NCBI RefSeq assembly: GCF_003265345.1
Contig: NZ_QFWW01000026.1
Span: 248,001 to 312,000 of the forward strand
DNA: 64,000 bases
Reading direction: 5' to 3'
Origin: Lentzea terrae
GTDB lineage: Bacteria > Actinomycetota > Actinomycetes > Mycobacteriales > Pseudonocardiaceae
Part shown: piece by piece, positions 18,141-27,803 of the stretch
How positions within the stretch are numbered: position 1 is the first letter of the stretch
How the letters are laid out: each line of letters begins with the position of its first letter
Notes under the pieces: generated by a model
The model's database searches: none
Seen by the model: the letters and a program-made list of their open reading frames with translations, nothing else
What the model was told of the DNA's origin: nothing
Translations under genes and position numbers: made by a program

Positions 18141-18833
18141 ATGGAACTTCAGGGACAACGAGCACTGGTCACCGGCGCGACGTCCGGCATCGGCCGCGCG
18201 GTGGCGGAGAAGATGACCGCGGCGGGCGCGACCGTCATCACCACGGGGCGGCGCGGTCTCGCCGGCACGCAGCACGTCGTCGCCGACCTGGCCGACCTCG
18301 ACGACGTGCGCAGGCTCGCCGAGGAAGTCGGCGAGGTCGACGTGCTGGTCAACAACGCGGGCATCTTCCCGTTCGGCCCGACGCTCGAGCAGGACGTCGA
18401 GACCTACGAGCAGGTCTTCGACGTCAACGTGCGCGGGCCGTACTTCCTCACCGCCGCGCTGCTGCCGAAGATGATCGCGAAGGGCGGCGGCAGCATCGTC
18501 AACATCTCGTCGGTCACCGCTCGCACCGGCACGCCGATCATGTCCGTCTACGGCGCGTCGAAGGCCGCGCTGGACTCGTTGACGCTGAGCTGGGCCGTGG
18601 AGTTCGGCGCGCACGGCATCCGGGTCAACTCCGTGGCGCCCGGCCTCACCCGCACCGAGAAGGTCGAGGAGAATCTCGGCGACGCCATCGAGCACATCGT
18701 CGCGCCGACCCCGCTCGGCCGCGCCGCGCACCCGGAGGAGATCGCGGAGGCCGTGCTGTTCCTGGCCTCGCCGCGGTCGAGCTTCCTCACCGGGTCGATC
18801 GTGACGGCGGACGGGGGCGCCATCGCGACCTGA
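18141..18833 (+). CDS. Short-chain dehydrogenase/reductase (copy 1)
   Basis: 230 residues. Classical SDR: cofactor loop GATSGIGRAVA near 12, NNAGIFPFG, catalytic Ser in VNISSV, Tyr/Lys in SVYGASKAAL, and C-terminal FLTGSIVTADGGA. NAD(P)-dependent oxidoreductase, substrate unknown. Lies 50 nt after the SARP gene and 58 nt before a close paralogue (copy 2), which shares runs such as EVGEVDVLVNNAGIFP and EEIAEAVLFLAS; copy 1 is 14 residues shorter, lacking part of the region after the first beta-alpha unit. The pair looks like a tandem duplication. Confidence 0.9.
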   Translation: MELQGQRALVTGATSGIGRAVAEKMTAAGATVITTGRRGLAGTQHVVADLADLDDVRRLAEEVGEVDVLVNNAGIFPFGPTLEQDVETYEQVFDVNVRGPYFLTAALLPKMIAKGGGSIVNISSVTARTGTPIMSVYGASKAALDSLTLSWAVEFGAHGIRVNSVAPGLTRTEKVEENLGDAIEHIVAPTPLGRAAHPEEIAEAVLFLASPRSSFLTGSIVTADGGAIAT

Positions 18834-18891
18834 CCTGGTCGTTCATCGCGAATTTATGCCGAAATGATCCGACGCGGGCACGTTCGTAGAC

Positions 18892-19626
18892 ATGTCAACC
18901 AAAGAGCTTGAAGGCAAGAAGACACTCGTTACCGGTGCCACGTCGGGAATCGGCCGCGCGATCGCGGTGAAGCTGGCCGAGCAGGGCGCCACCGTCTACG
19001 TCACCGGCCGCCGCGCCGAGCTCGGCAAGGAGACCGTCGAGCTCATCGAGCAGGCCGGCGGCACCGGTCACTTCATCGTGGCCGACGTCGCGAACCTCGA
19101 CGACGTCCGCAAGCTGGCCCAGGAAGTCGGCGAGGTGGACGTGCTCGTGAACAACGCGGGCATCTTCCCGATGTCGCCGACCCCTGAGCAGTCGCTCGAC
19201 GACTACGAGCAGGTGTTCGACGTCAACGTCCGTGCGACCTACTTCCTGACCGCCGCACTCGTGCCCGCGATGGTGGCGAAGAAGAAGGGCGCGATCGTCA
19301 ACGTCTCGTCCGTCGCCGGCCAGGTCGGCACCCCGGCCGGCTCCGTCTACAACGCCTCCAAGGCCGCGATGGACGCGCTGACCCGCTCGTGGGCCATCGA
19401 GTTCGGCGCGGCGGGCGTGCGGGTGAACTCGGTGGCACCCGGCCCGATCGCCACCGAGGCCGTGGCCGAGATCGACCTGTTCCACGAGATCAGCGCTGCC
19501 ACCCCGCTCACCCGCGCCGGTCAGCCGGAGGAGATCGCGGAGGCCGTGCTGTTCCTGGCCTCCGACCGCGCCAGCTACATCACCGGCGCGGTGCTGGCCG
19601 CCGACGGCGGGTTCGTCGCGACCTGA
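18892..19626 (+). CDS. Short-chain dehydrogenase/reductase (copy 2)
   Basis: 244 residues from ATG 18892. Same SDR features as copy 1: GATSGIGRAIA, NNAGIFPMS, VNVSSVAGQVG, SVYNASKAAM and YITGAVLAADGG. The last 52 nt overlap the 3' end of the minus-strand hydrolase gene; both ends fit their families, so the overlap appears real. Substrate unknown. Confidence 0.9.
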   Translation: MSTKELEGKKTLVTGATSGIGRAIAVKLAEQGATVYVTGRRAELGKETVELIEQAGGTGHFIVADVANLDDVRKLAQEVGEVDVLVNNAGIFPMSPTPEQSLDDYEQVFDVNVRATYFLTAALVPAMVAKKKGAIVNVSSVAGQVGTPAGSVYNASKAAMDALTRSWAIEFGAAGVRVNSVAPGPIATEAVAEIDLFHEISAATPLTRAGQPEEIAEAVLFLASDRASYITGAVLAADGGFVAT

Positions 19627-20312
19627 GCCAGCAGCTGCGCGACGGACGAGGGCGACTCGACGTGCACGTTGTGGCCACAGCCGGGGAAGATCACCGGCTC
19701 CGGCACCAGCTCCTTCAGGTGCTCCTGAGGGCTCATCGGGTCGTTCTCGCCCGCCGCCAGCACGACCTCGGCCTCCGCGGCCATGATCAGGCCCGGCATG
19801 TCCGGGCGGCCCACGCCGAAGGCCTTCATGTCCAGCGCCGGCGTCCATCCACCGTCCACTTCGGACACACCGTGCCGCAGCTTCACGCCCGCCATCTTCG
19901 ACGCCCGCTCGACGGCTTCTTCTTCGGTGGCGAAGACCTTGCCCGGCTTCGCGGCGAGGGCTTGAGCTTTGGCCAGCTCCTCGTCCGTCCACCGGACCTT
20001 GATCCCGACGCCGACGCACGTGGTCACGTCCACGCCGAACCACCCGCTCGCCAGTGCCAGCCCGACCACGCCGCCCAGCGAGTGGCCGATGATCGTGACC
20101 GGCTCGCGCGGGATGACCTCCGCGACGGACGCGGCGAACGAGCCGAACGAGTAACGCTCGACGGGCTCGCTGCGCCCGTGACCAGGCAGATCCGGCACGA
20201 GCCAGCTGCCATGCCAGTCCTTGACGACGTCGTTCCACACCTCACCGGTCGCGCCCAGACCGTGCAGCAGCACCAGCAGCGGCCCGTTTCCACCACGTTC
20301 GACATGAAGCAC
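19575..20312 (-). CDS. Alpha/beta-hydrolase
   Basis: 245 residues. Typical fold: LLVLLHGLGATGEVW oxyanion region, DLPGHGRSEP, nucleophile elbow IIGHSLGGVVG (Ser near 97), a late acid in AAGENDPMSP and catalytic His in FPGCGHNVHVE. Likely an esterase or related hydrolase; no substrate can be read from the sequence. Its 3' end overlaps SDR copy 2 by 52 nt in antisense. Transcribed in the same direction as the secreted phosphodiesterase upstream, 33 nt apart. Confidence 0.88.
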   Translation of the reverse strand: MLHVERGGNGPLLVLLHGLGATGEVWNDVVKDWHGSWLVPDLPGHGRSEPVERYSFGSFAASVAEVIPREPVTIIGHSLGGVVGLALASGWFGVDVTTCVGVGIKVRWTDEELAKAQALAAKPGKVFATEEEAVERASKMAGVKLRHGVSEVDGGWTPALDMKAFGVGRPDMPGLIMAAEAEVVLAAGENDPMSPQEHLKELVPEPVIFPGCGHNVHVESPSSVAQLLAQVATNPPSAASTAPVM

Positions 20313-20345
20313 GCGACCAGCCTAGGGCCGGTGCTCCCGACCGGC

Positions 20346-22103
20346 CTAGGGCTGAGCCCGCCACTGCTGGCAGGAGTTGCCGAGCCAGCTCCACAGCCGA
20401 ACGTCCGTGCCGTCCGCGGTCCCGCAGTCGGCCATGTCGGCGACCTTGCCGCTGTTGGAATTGCGCAGCTGCACCCAGTCGCCGTCCGTCGGGAGGACCG
20501 ACCAGCGCTGACAGGCGTTGTCCCACCAGGTGTGCTGCTGGATGTTGGTGCCGTCAGCGGTGCCGCAGGCGGCCACGTCGAGCAGCTTGTTGCTGCCCTG
20601 GTTGACGATCCGGGCGGTGCCATCGGCGAGCGGCTCGATCCGCCACCGCTGGTTGGCTCCGCCGTGGCAGGCCCACGAACGGACGTCGGCGCCGTCCGCG
20701 GTCGACCAGTTGCTCACCTCGAGGCACTTGCCGGTCGCCCGGTTGACCAGCATGACGTCATTTGGCGTGTAGATGAAGCCGACCTTGTCGACCTCGTCGC
20801 CGCTGCGGCCGTGGAATCCGGCGATCTGCCAGCCCGCGGGTGCGGTGCGGGTGAAGCAGTCCGAGGTGGTGGAGCCGCCGGCGAGAGTGCGCCCCAGGTT
20901 GGTGGTGAACTTCGCGTAGAACACCCGTGTGTGGTTGTTGTGCTTGGCCTGACAGAGATATGCGTTGTTCACGTACTCATTGCTGCCCAAGGTGAGTGAC
21001 GAGTACGAACCGCCTTCCCCGCCGTGGGTCAGCCTCGTGCCGTCGTTGAGCGTCACGCCGACCTGGTCGACACGCTTGCCGCTCCGCAACGAGATTTCGG
21101 TGGTCTGGGCACCCCACGCCACCCGGTCGACGTCGTTGAAGTAGTTGCCGTGCGGGCCGCCGACCTGCTCGCTGAACTGGTACGCCGGGTTCGTCGACCA
21201 GCTGAACCCGACGCTGAGCGGGTAGTGGTCGGACAGCATCTTGCCGGTGCCGTCCTCCCGGAAGGCGGCGTGGTTGTTCTTGTAGGACGTCGCGTTGAGG
21301 GTGACGGCCCGGCTGCCGCGGTACCAGATCTTGTCGACGACCTCGCAGCTGTCCGTGGGGTTGGCGTTGTCGCAGAGCACGGCGTCGCTGCCTTCCGCGG
21401 GGGCGTTGCCACCGCGGACGAGCTGCACCCACGGGTCGGTCAGACCGTTGGCGGCGGCGAAGTTGCGGATCGTGGTGCCGTCGACCGTGCGGGTGTAGCG
21501 GGTGTTGGTGTCACCCATGACCACCACCGCGTTGCCGGCCGAGCGGCTCTGGATGAACGAACTGAGCTGCGCGAAGTTGGAGGCCCGTGCCGCGAGGTCG
21601 CCGCTGTTGCTGCCCGCGTCGGCGTGCAGGTTGTAGAAGTCGACGTAGATGCCCTCGGTCAGGCGCGTCCGCATGAACGTGAAACCCTTGGGTGTCAGGC
21701 AGTCACCGCTGTTGGCGTCGCAGGCGTTCCACTTGACCCGCTCGAAGTCGCCTTCGTCGAAGGGCTTGCGGGACAGCGTGTTCAGCCCGCTGCCGAAGGG
21801 CACACCGCCACTGGTCGCGGTGCGGTGCGGGTGGTTGTTCGCCGCGTACAGGTAAGCGTGGTAGTTGAAGTCCTCCTGCACGTGGACGATGTCGTACGAT
21901 CCGATCCGTTGCCCGATCGCCGTGGTGGCGGACTTGCGGGGAGTCGGTGCGCTCGACAGGGCCTCCGGCAGCCCCGCGATGTTGTACGTCAGCGCGGTGA
22001 ACGTGCCTGATTCCGCAGCGGACGCTGTGGGTGTCGTCGGCAGTACCACGATGGCGGCTGAGGCGAGTGTTGCCGCCACGGCACCAGCCAGTGCTCGTCG
22101 CAT
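20346..22103 (-). CDS. Secreted EEP-family phosphodiesterase with jacalin-like and ricin-B lectin domains
   Basis: 585 residues from ATG 22103 (MRRALAGAVAATLASAAIVV), preceded by GAAGGG; upstream in-frame ATGs give no signal peptide at the N-terminus. Signal peptide about 1-31. Residues 33-290 are an endonuclease/exonuclease/phosphatase domain like bacterial sphingomyelinase C: FTALTYNIAGLPE, VHVQEDFNYH, VVMGDTNTRY and LSDHYPLSVGF. Residues about 300-440 look jacalin-like (RVDQVGVTLNDGTRLTHGG, AGFHGRSGDEVDKVGFIYTP). The last about 130 residues are a ricin-B beta-trefoil (GKCLEVSNWS, GANQRWRIEPLADG, NACQRWSVLPTDG). Probably an exported phospholipase/sphingomyelinase or nuclease targeted to glycans. 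Confidence 0.87.
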   Translation of the reverse strand: MRRALAGAVAATLASAAIVVLPTTPTASAAESGTFTALTYNIAGLPEALSSAPTPRKSATTAIGQRIGSYDIVHVQEDFNYHAYLYAANNHPHRTATSGGVPFGSGLNTLSRKPFDEGDFERVKWNACDANSGDCLTPKGFTFMRTRLTEGIYVDFYNLHADAGSNSGDLAARASNFAQLSSFIQSRSAGNAVVVMGDTNTRYTRTVDGTTIRNFAAANGLTDPWVQLVRGGNAPAEGSDAVLCDNANPTDSCEVVDKIWYRGSRAVTLNATSYKNNHAAFREDGTGKMLSDHYPLSVGFSWSTNPAYQFSEQVGGPHGNYFNDVDRVAWGAQTTEISLRSGKRVDQVGVTLNDGTRLTHGGEGGSYSSLTLGSNEYVNNAYLCQAKHNNHTRVFYAKFTTNLGRTLAGGSTTSDCFTRTAPAGWQIAGFHGRSGDEVDKVGFIYTPNDVMLVNRATGKCLEVSNWSTADGADVRSWACHGGANQRWRIEPLADGTARIVNQGSNKLLDVAACGTADGTNIQQHTWWDNACQRWSVLPTDGDWVQLRNSNSGKVADMADCGTADGTDVRLWSWLGNSCQQWRAQP

Positions 22104-23730
<1,627 letters not shown>

Positions 23731-23741
23731 GAGGCTGAGGC

Positions 23742-24236
23742 ATGGCCGAGCGCGCGCGTCGTCCCCGTCGCCCCCGCGAAGAGCGGGAGGCGCGGCCCGC
23801 GCGCGCTCGAAAGCCACCGCGTCCCAAGGCGCCGTCGCGTCGTGGCGACGGCACGGGTGGCGCGTTCGGCATGACGGGTACGCGGCGGGCCGCGATGTTC
23901 GCGATGGTGCTGTGCGCACTGGCGTTGAGCGTCGCGGTCCCGTTGCGGACCTACCTCTCGCAGCGCGACGACCTGCGCGACGTGGGGGCCGAACAGCAGA
24001 AGCTGCGCGAGCAGGTCGCTGCGTTGGAGCAGCGGAAGGCGCAGCTGCAGGACCCGGCGTACGTGGAGATCGAGGCGCGCAAGCGGCTGCACTGGGTGCG
24101 GCCGGGCGAGACGCCGTACATCGTCCAGCTGCCGGGCGACGAGAACCGCAACACTGAATCGGAGAGGCCGTCGGGCAAGCCCGCGGCACAAGGGTCTTGG
24201 TACGAGGAACTGTGGGAATCGGTGACGCACAAGTAA
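23742..24236 (+). CDS. DivIC/FtsB-like septum formation initiator
   Basis: 164 residues. A long basic Arg/Pro-rich cytoplasmic head (about 45 residues), one membrane segment (AAMFAMVLCALALSVAVPL), then an extracytoplasmic coiled coil (LRDVGAEQQKLREQVAALEQ) and the short FtsB/DivIC motif region PAYVEIEARKRLHWVRPGE. Such proteins act with FtsL and FtsQ in the divisome. Position directly after eno is the standard one in actinobacteria (Rv1024 in Mycobacterium tuberculosis). Its 3' end overlaps the DUF501 gene by 25 nt. Confidence 0.93.
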   Translation: MAERARRPRRPREEREARPARARKPPRPKAPSRRGDGTGGAFGMTGTRRAAMFAMVLCALALSVAVPLRTYLSQRDDLRDVGAEQQKLREQVAALEQRKAQLQDPAYVEIEARKRLHWVRPGETPYIVQLPGDENRNTESERPSGKPAAQGSWYEELWESVTHK

Positions 24237-24712
24237 GTGCTGCTGACCTGGAAACGGTCGCTCAGCAGCTCGGCCGCACGCCGCGCGGGACACGTGCGAT
24301 CGCCTCGCGGTGCCCCAGCGGGCACCCGAACGTCGTGCAGACGGCGCCGCGGCTGCCCGACGGCACGCCGTTCCCGACGCTCTACTACCTCACCTGCCCG
24401 AAGCTGAACTCGCTGGTCAGCACGCTGGAGGGCGGCGGGCTGATGAAGGAGCAGCAGGAACGGCTGGCTGAGGATCCAGAGCTCGCCGCCGCCTACCTGC
24501 GCGCGCACGAGGCGTACCTCGCGGAGCGTGACGCCATCGAGTCGTTGGGCACGCAAGTCACCGCGGGCGGCATGCCGAGCAGAGTTAAGTGCCTTCACGT
24601 GCACGTCGCTCATGCCCTCGCGAAGGGCCCTGGGGTCAATCCCATGGGGGACGAAGCCCTGGCAATCTTGACGGAGCAGGCGCTCTGGCCCGCCGGGGAC
24701 TGCGCGAGTTAA
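24212..24712 (+). CDS. DUF501-family protein
   Basis: 166 residues from GTG 24212, overlapping the divisome gene by 25 nt; the next upstream start, TTG 24197, is also possible. DUF501 motifs: ASRCPSGHPNVVQTAPRLPD, PFPTLYYLTCPKLNSLVSTL, PSRVKCLHVHVAHALA and GVNPMGDEALAIL. The several conserved Cys and His suggest metal binding, but function is unknown. In relatives (Rv1025) it is followed at once by ppx (Rv1026); here ppx lies 14.9 kb further on. Confidence 0.93.
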   Translation: MGIGDAQVSAADLETVAQQLGRTPRGTRAIASRCPSGHPNVVQTAPRLPDGTPFPTLYYLTCPKLNSLVSTLEGGGLMKEQQERLAEDPELAAAYLRAHEAYLAERDAIESLGTQVTAGGMPSRVKCLHVHVAHALAKGPGVNPMGDEALAILTEQALWPAGDCAS

Positions 24713-24736
24713 CAGTCAACGGAACCGAACGCACGC

Positions 24737-24764
24737 TTCACTCCGTCTTGGGTACACCTAGGCT
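24737..24764 (+). promoter_or_regulatory. Putative promoter of the Thr-rich transglycosylase
   Basis: TTCACT (24737-24742), 16-nt spacer, TAGGCT (24759-24764). The -10 is a frequent actinobacterial form. The leader then runs 87 nt to GTG 24852, with GAGAGGTGAG as ribosome-binding site. Confidence 0.45.
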
Positions 24765-24851
24765 CTGGAGTGGGGCAGGGTGGAACTTGTGGGGGCGTTC
24801 GCCGTAACTGCAGGACGGCGAGCCGCGATGACGCACGAGAGGTGAGTATTC

Positions 24852-26150
24852 GTGGCAATGGCCAAACTGCGTGGTCCGTCGGCGCTGAGCCCTAGGCAAA
24901 AGGGCTTCGCCGTGGCCGCGCTGGCTGCGATGCTCGCGCCCACCATGATCGTCGGCACCAAGCTGGTCGACTGGGTCAACCTCTCGAAGCACGACGACAT
25001 CGCTGTCAGCCTCGGCCAAGCCGACCTCTGGGCAGCCCTGCAGGTCGACCCGGCCGATCTCGGCGCGTCCGGCCGCCTGCCGCTCTCCGACGAGCTGAGC
25101 GCGGCCCTGCTCGCCGACCTCGAGGACGGCAAGCTCGACGACCTCGACAACGACCCCGGCCTGATCGACGACTTCCCCGGCGACCACGGCATCCCCGGCG
25201 TCGTGTTCGAGGCCTACCTCCGCGCCGAGGACAAGATGGCCGACCTGGTCCCCGGCTGCAAGCTCGACTGGGCGCTGCTCGCCGGCATCGGCAAGATCGA
25301 GTCCAACCACGCCAACAACGGCCGCGTGAACGCCGTCGGCGACGCGACCCCCAAGATCCTCGGCCCGGTGCTGGACGGCTCGCTCGGCTTCCGTGCCATC
25401 CGCGACACCGACGGCGGCCGCCTCGACGGCGACACCACCTGGGACCGCGCGGTGGGCCCGATGCAGTTCATCCCGTCCACCTGGGCGAGCTTCAGCGGCG
25501 ACCTCAACGAAGACGGCATCGTCAACCCGAACAACGTCTACGACGCCGCCCTGGGCGCCGGCCGCTACCTGTGCGCCGGCAACGGCGACATGACCAAGCA
25601 GGAAGACCGCGCCAGGGCCGTCTTCCGCTACAACAACGACCCGAAGTACGTCGAGAAGGTCCTCAAGTGGGCCCAGGAGTACAGCGAGAACGTCGACGCC
25701 CTGCCGTCGCTGCCGGACACCGGCAACAACGTCCTGAACCCGGCGCCCAACAACCCGGGCAACCCGAACCCCGACCCCGGCGGCAACCCGGGCACGTCGA
25801 ACCCGACGTCGCCCACAACGACGACGACTACCACCACGACGACGCCGAACTGCCCGACGACGACCACCTCGACGACTTCTTCCACCACTTCGTCGTCGGC
25901 CCCGTCGTCCACTTCGTCGTCCTGCCCGACCACCACCACGACGACCACGACGACCACCACAACTACGACGACCACGACCACCACCACGACGACCACCAAG
26001 CCGGCTGACCCGCCGCAGCAGTCGTCGAGTGGCACCTCGTCGGGTGGCGTCACGCAGTCGTCCACGTCGTCGACCGAGCGGTCCTCGTCGGAGGGCAGCA
26101 GCGCGGCGCCGCCCGCGACGAACAGCCTGGTCACGAGTACGCCCAGCTAG
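24852..26150 (+). CDS. Secreted/membrane lytic transglycosylase with Thr-rich tail
   Basis: 432 residues from GTG 24852. N-terminal hydrophobic segment (FAVAALAAMLAPTMIVG), an acidic region, then an SLT/MltB-type domain about 130-280: LLAGIGKIESNHANNG, RDTDGGRLDGDTTWDRAVGP, MQFIPSTWASFSG and VYDAALGAGRYLC. The last about 140 residues are low complexity: Pro/Asn-Gly repeats, a Thr-rich stretch of over 20 consecutive Thr, and Ser-rich ends, probably a wall-spanning or glycosylated stalk. Paralogue of the gene at 11292, sharing the RDTDGGRLDGDTTWDRAVGP block. First gene of the segment that separates DUF501 from ppx. Confidence 0.9.
   Translation: MAMAKLRGPSALSPRQKGFAVAALAAMLAPTMIVGTKLVDWVNLSKHDDIAVSLGQADLWAALQVDPADLGASGRLPLSDELSAALLADLEDGKLDDLDNDPGLIDDFPGDHGIPGVVFEAYLRAEDKMADLVPGCKLDWALLAGIGKIESNHANNGRVNAVGDATPKILGPVLDGSLGFRAIRDTDGGRLDGDTTWDRAVGPMQFIPSTWASFSGDLNEDGIVNPNNVYDAALGAGRYLCAGNGDMTKQEDRARAVFRYNNDPKYVEKVLKWAQEYSENVDALPSLPDTGNNVLNPAPNNPGNPNPDPGGNPGTSNPTSPTTTTTTTTTTPNCPTTTTSTTSSTTSSSAPSSTSSSCPTTTTTTTTTTTTTTTTTTTTTTTKPADPPQQSSSGTSSGGVTQSSTSSTERSSSEGSSAAPPATNSLVTSTPS
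25815..25999 (+). repeat. ACN-codon (Thr) microsatellite-like tract
   Basis: Two blocks of repeated ACG/ACC/ACT triplets, the longer at about 25926-25998, code for poly-Thr. Such tracts are prone to length change by slippage. The antisense frame reads as poly-Val and is not a gene. Confidence 0.8.
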
Positions 26151-26216
26151 TACGGCGTGTCGCGTTAGAACGTTTCCAAGCCGTACTTCGTTCGGGGCGA
26201 TTCGGGCAGAAACGTT
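26149..26216. promoter_or_regulatory. Inverted repeats upstream of the XRE regulator
   Basis: Two nested inverted repeats: AGTACGGC (26149-26156) with GCCGTACT (26180-26187), and AACGTTTC (26169-26176) with GAAACGTT (26209-26216). Either could be operators for the XRE protein or form the end of the preceding transcript. TAGCTT at 26240-26245 then stands 7 nt before ATG 26253, indicating a leaderless start. Confidence 0.45.
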
Positions 26217-26252
26217 GGAGTGCAGGGGATCGCGTCTCCTAGCTTCGTTTCC

Positions 26253-27083
26253 ATGCCGAAGCGCAACTCAAGCGTGGTGGGCCGGGAGTTCGGCGCCGGG
26301 GTCCGCTACGCGATCGAGCAGAGCGGCCTGACCCAGCGCCAGCTCGCCGAGCTGTTGGACTGGCAAGAAGCCAAGATCTCCGACCTTGTGCAGGGCAAGG
26401 GCGGTGTGAACGAGGTGGACCTCGTGCGGCTGCTCTCGTACTGCCGCGCGCCCGCCGCCGACGTCGAGCACTTGCTGGCGCTCTTTCGCGAGTCACGCGA
26501 GAAGGGCTGGTTGCTGTTCCCCGAGGACGGAGTACCAGACCAGGTGCACTCGCTCATCAGCCAGGAACGCCTCGCCAGCAAGATCACCGTGTGGTCGATG
26601 AACCTCGTTCCCGGCCACCTCCAGATCGCCGGCTACATCCGCGCGGCTGCCGAGAAGTCGGCCAAGATCAAGCCCGCCGACATCGACGCGTTGATCAGAA
26701 CGAAGCTCGACCGGCAGGCGATCCTGAGTCCTGGCCGCGAGTTCGTCTACTTCGTGCACGAGCAGGCGCTTCGGTTGCCGGTCGGTGGTCCGGACGTCAT
26801 GCGGTCGCAGCTGAACCACATCCACATGATGCTGGTGCGCAAGTACATCACCTTCCGGATCGTCCCGGTCGCCATCGGCGCTCATGCGGGGTTGTCCGGT
26901 TCGTTCACCCAACTCAGCTACCACAAGTACGAGCCGGTGATCTTCATCGAGAGCGAGAACTCCGGACTCTTCCTCGAAGACAAGGGATCGCTCGCCAGCT
27001 ACGCCGAAGTGTTGAAGCGGTTGGATCAGGACGCCTTGGATGCGGAACAATCAGAAAGGGTGATCGCCACCATGCTTGCCTGA
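26253..27083 (+). CDS. XRE-family regulator with DUF5753 (Scr1-like)
   Basis: 276 residues from ATG 26253, 7 nt after a TAGCTT -10 box. Residues 8-70 are a helix-turn-helix (VRYAIEQSGLTQRQLAELLD, EAKISDLVQGKGGVNEVDLV); the rest is the DUF5753 domain common in actinobacterial regulators (SMNLVPGHLQIAGYIRAAAE, LDRQAILSPGREFVYFVHEQ, HMMLVRKYITFRIVPVAIG, IESENSGLFLED). It is followed after 13 nt by a DUF397 gene, the standard partner. Such pairs control development or behave in a toxin-antitoxin-like manner in Streptomyces. Role here unknown; it may govern the surface-protein genes downstream (inference). Confidence 0.9.
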   Translation: MPKRNSSVVGREFGAGVRYAIEQSGLTQRQLAELLDWQEAKISDLVQGKGGVNEVDLVRLLSYCRAPAADVEHLLALFRESREKGWLLFPEDGVPDQVHSLISQERLASKITVWSMNLVPGHLQIAGYIRAAAEKSAKIKPADIDALIRTKLDRQAILSPGREFVYFVHEQALRLPVGGPDVMRSQLNHIHMMLVRKYITFRIVPVAIGAHAGLSGSFTQLSYHKYEPVIFIESENSGLFLEDKGSLASYAEVLKRLDQDALDAEQSERVIATMLA

Positions 27084-27096
27084 GGAGGCCTGCCGC

Positions 27097-27252
27097 ATGT
27101 CCGATTGGCGCAAGAGCAGCTACAGCCCGTCGGCAAGTGACTGCGTCGAGATCGGCCACGGTATCGGCATCCGCGACAGCAAGGCCCCCGCCACTCACCT
27201 GCCCGTTGCTCCGGAGTCGTGGGAGGCGTTCCTCCGCCTTGTGAAGATGTGA
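27097..27252 (+). CDS. DUF397-family small protein
   Basis: 51 residues from ATG 27097 with GAGGAGG 9 nt upstream, overlapping the regulator's stop region. Typical DUF397 layout: WRKSSYSPSASDCVEIGHG, then IGIRDSKAP and a C-terminal WEAFLRLVKM. Homologues pair with XRE/DUF5753 proteins and modulate them. The open frame is complete and has no other overlapping candidate. Confidence 0.92.
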   Translation: MSDWRKSSYSPSASDCVEIGHGIGIRDSKAPATHLPVAPESWEAFLRLVKM

Positions 27253-27388
27253 ACAACACGCTTCGTCCTGCGGCGGAGTTTCCCCCGTTGACGTATTCCC
27301 TTTCCTGATGGGCTCGTCCATGCTGCTCCAGCACGGGTCGGGGAACCAGTGATCAGGCTGCCGGACGGGTTCGGCAGTGGGGGGATAG

Positions 27389-27802
27389 ATGCTCAACGCC
27401 AGAGGGCGGGGCTTAGCCCTGCCCGTATTCAGTGCTGCGCTCGTTTTCGCGGGCACACTCATCGGTTCGGTCGCCACGGCGTCCGCGGCCGTGCCCGACG
27501 AGGTCAGAGACGCCGCGAGCGCGGAGAAGCTCGCGAAGCAGAGCGGCAAGTCGATCGTCATCGGGGCGGAGACAACCGAGACTTCCCAGGTCAAAGCCAA
27601 TCCGGATGGCACGCGGACGCTCGTCACCCACACCCATCCGGTACGCGTCCAGCGGAACAACACGTGGACCGACGTCGACCTGAACCTCGCACCACAGGCT
27701 GACGGTTCGTTGGCGCCGAAGGCGGCGCCGGTGACGATGTCGTTCACGGCGGGTGGTCCTGGATCGGCGAAGGGTCCGGTCGCCCGGCTGGTGAAGGGGT
27801 GA
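27389..27802 (+). pseudogene. LamG-domain secreted protein, 5' part (frameshifted from the next entry)
   Basis: 137 codons from ATG 27389: signal peptide ending ATASAA, then TGA at 27800. The product matches the N-terminus of large actinobacterial LamG wall proteins (RTLVTHTHPVRVQRNNTWTD). The chain breaks at VARLVKG, where one extra G in the run GGGG (27796-27799) shifts the frame. Removing one G gives VKGEAEVGFGWDGDLPPA and joins directly to the long frame after it. Natural pseudogene, sequencing error, or phase-variable switch cannot be told apart from one sequence. Confidence 0.8.
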
Positions 27803-27803
27803 G

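Noticed and set aside
25628-26134. Poly-Val frame on the minus strand
   Set aside because: Simple complement of the Thr-codon tract.
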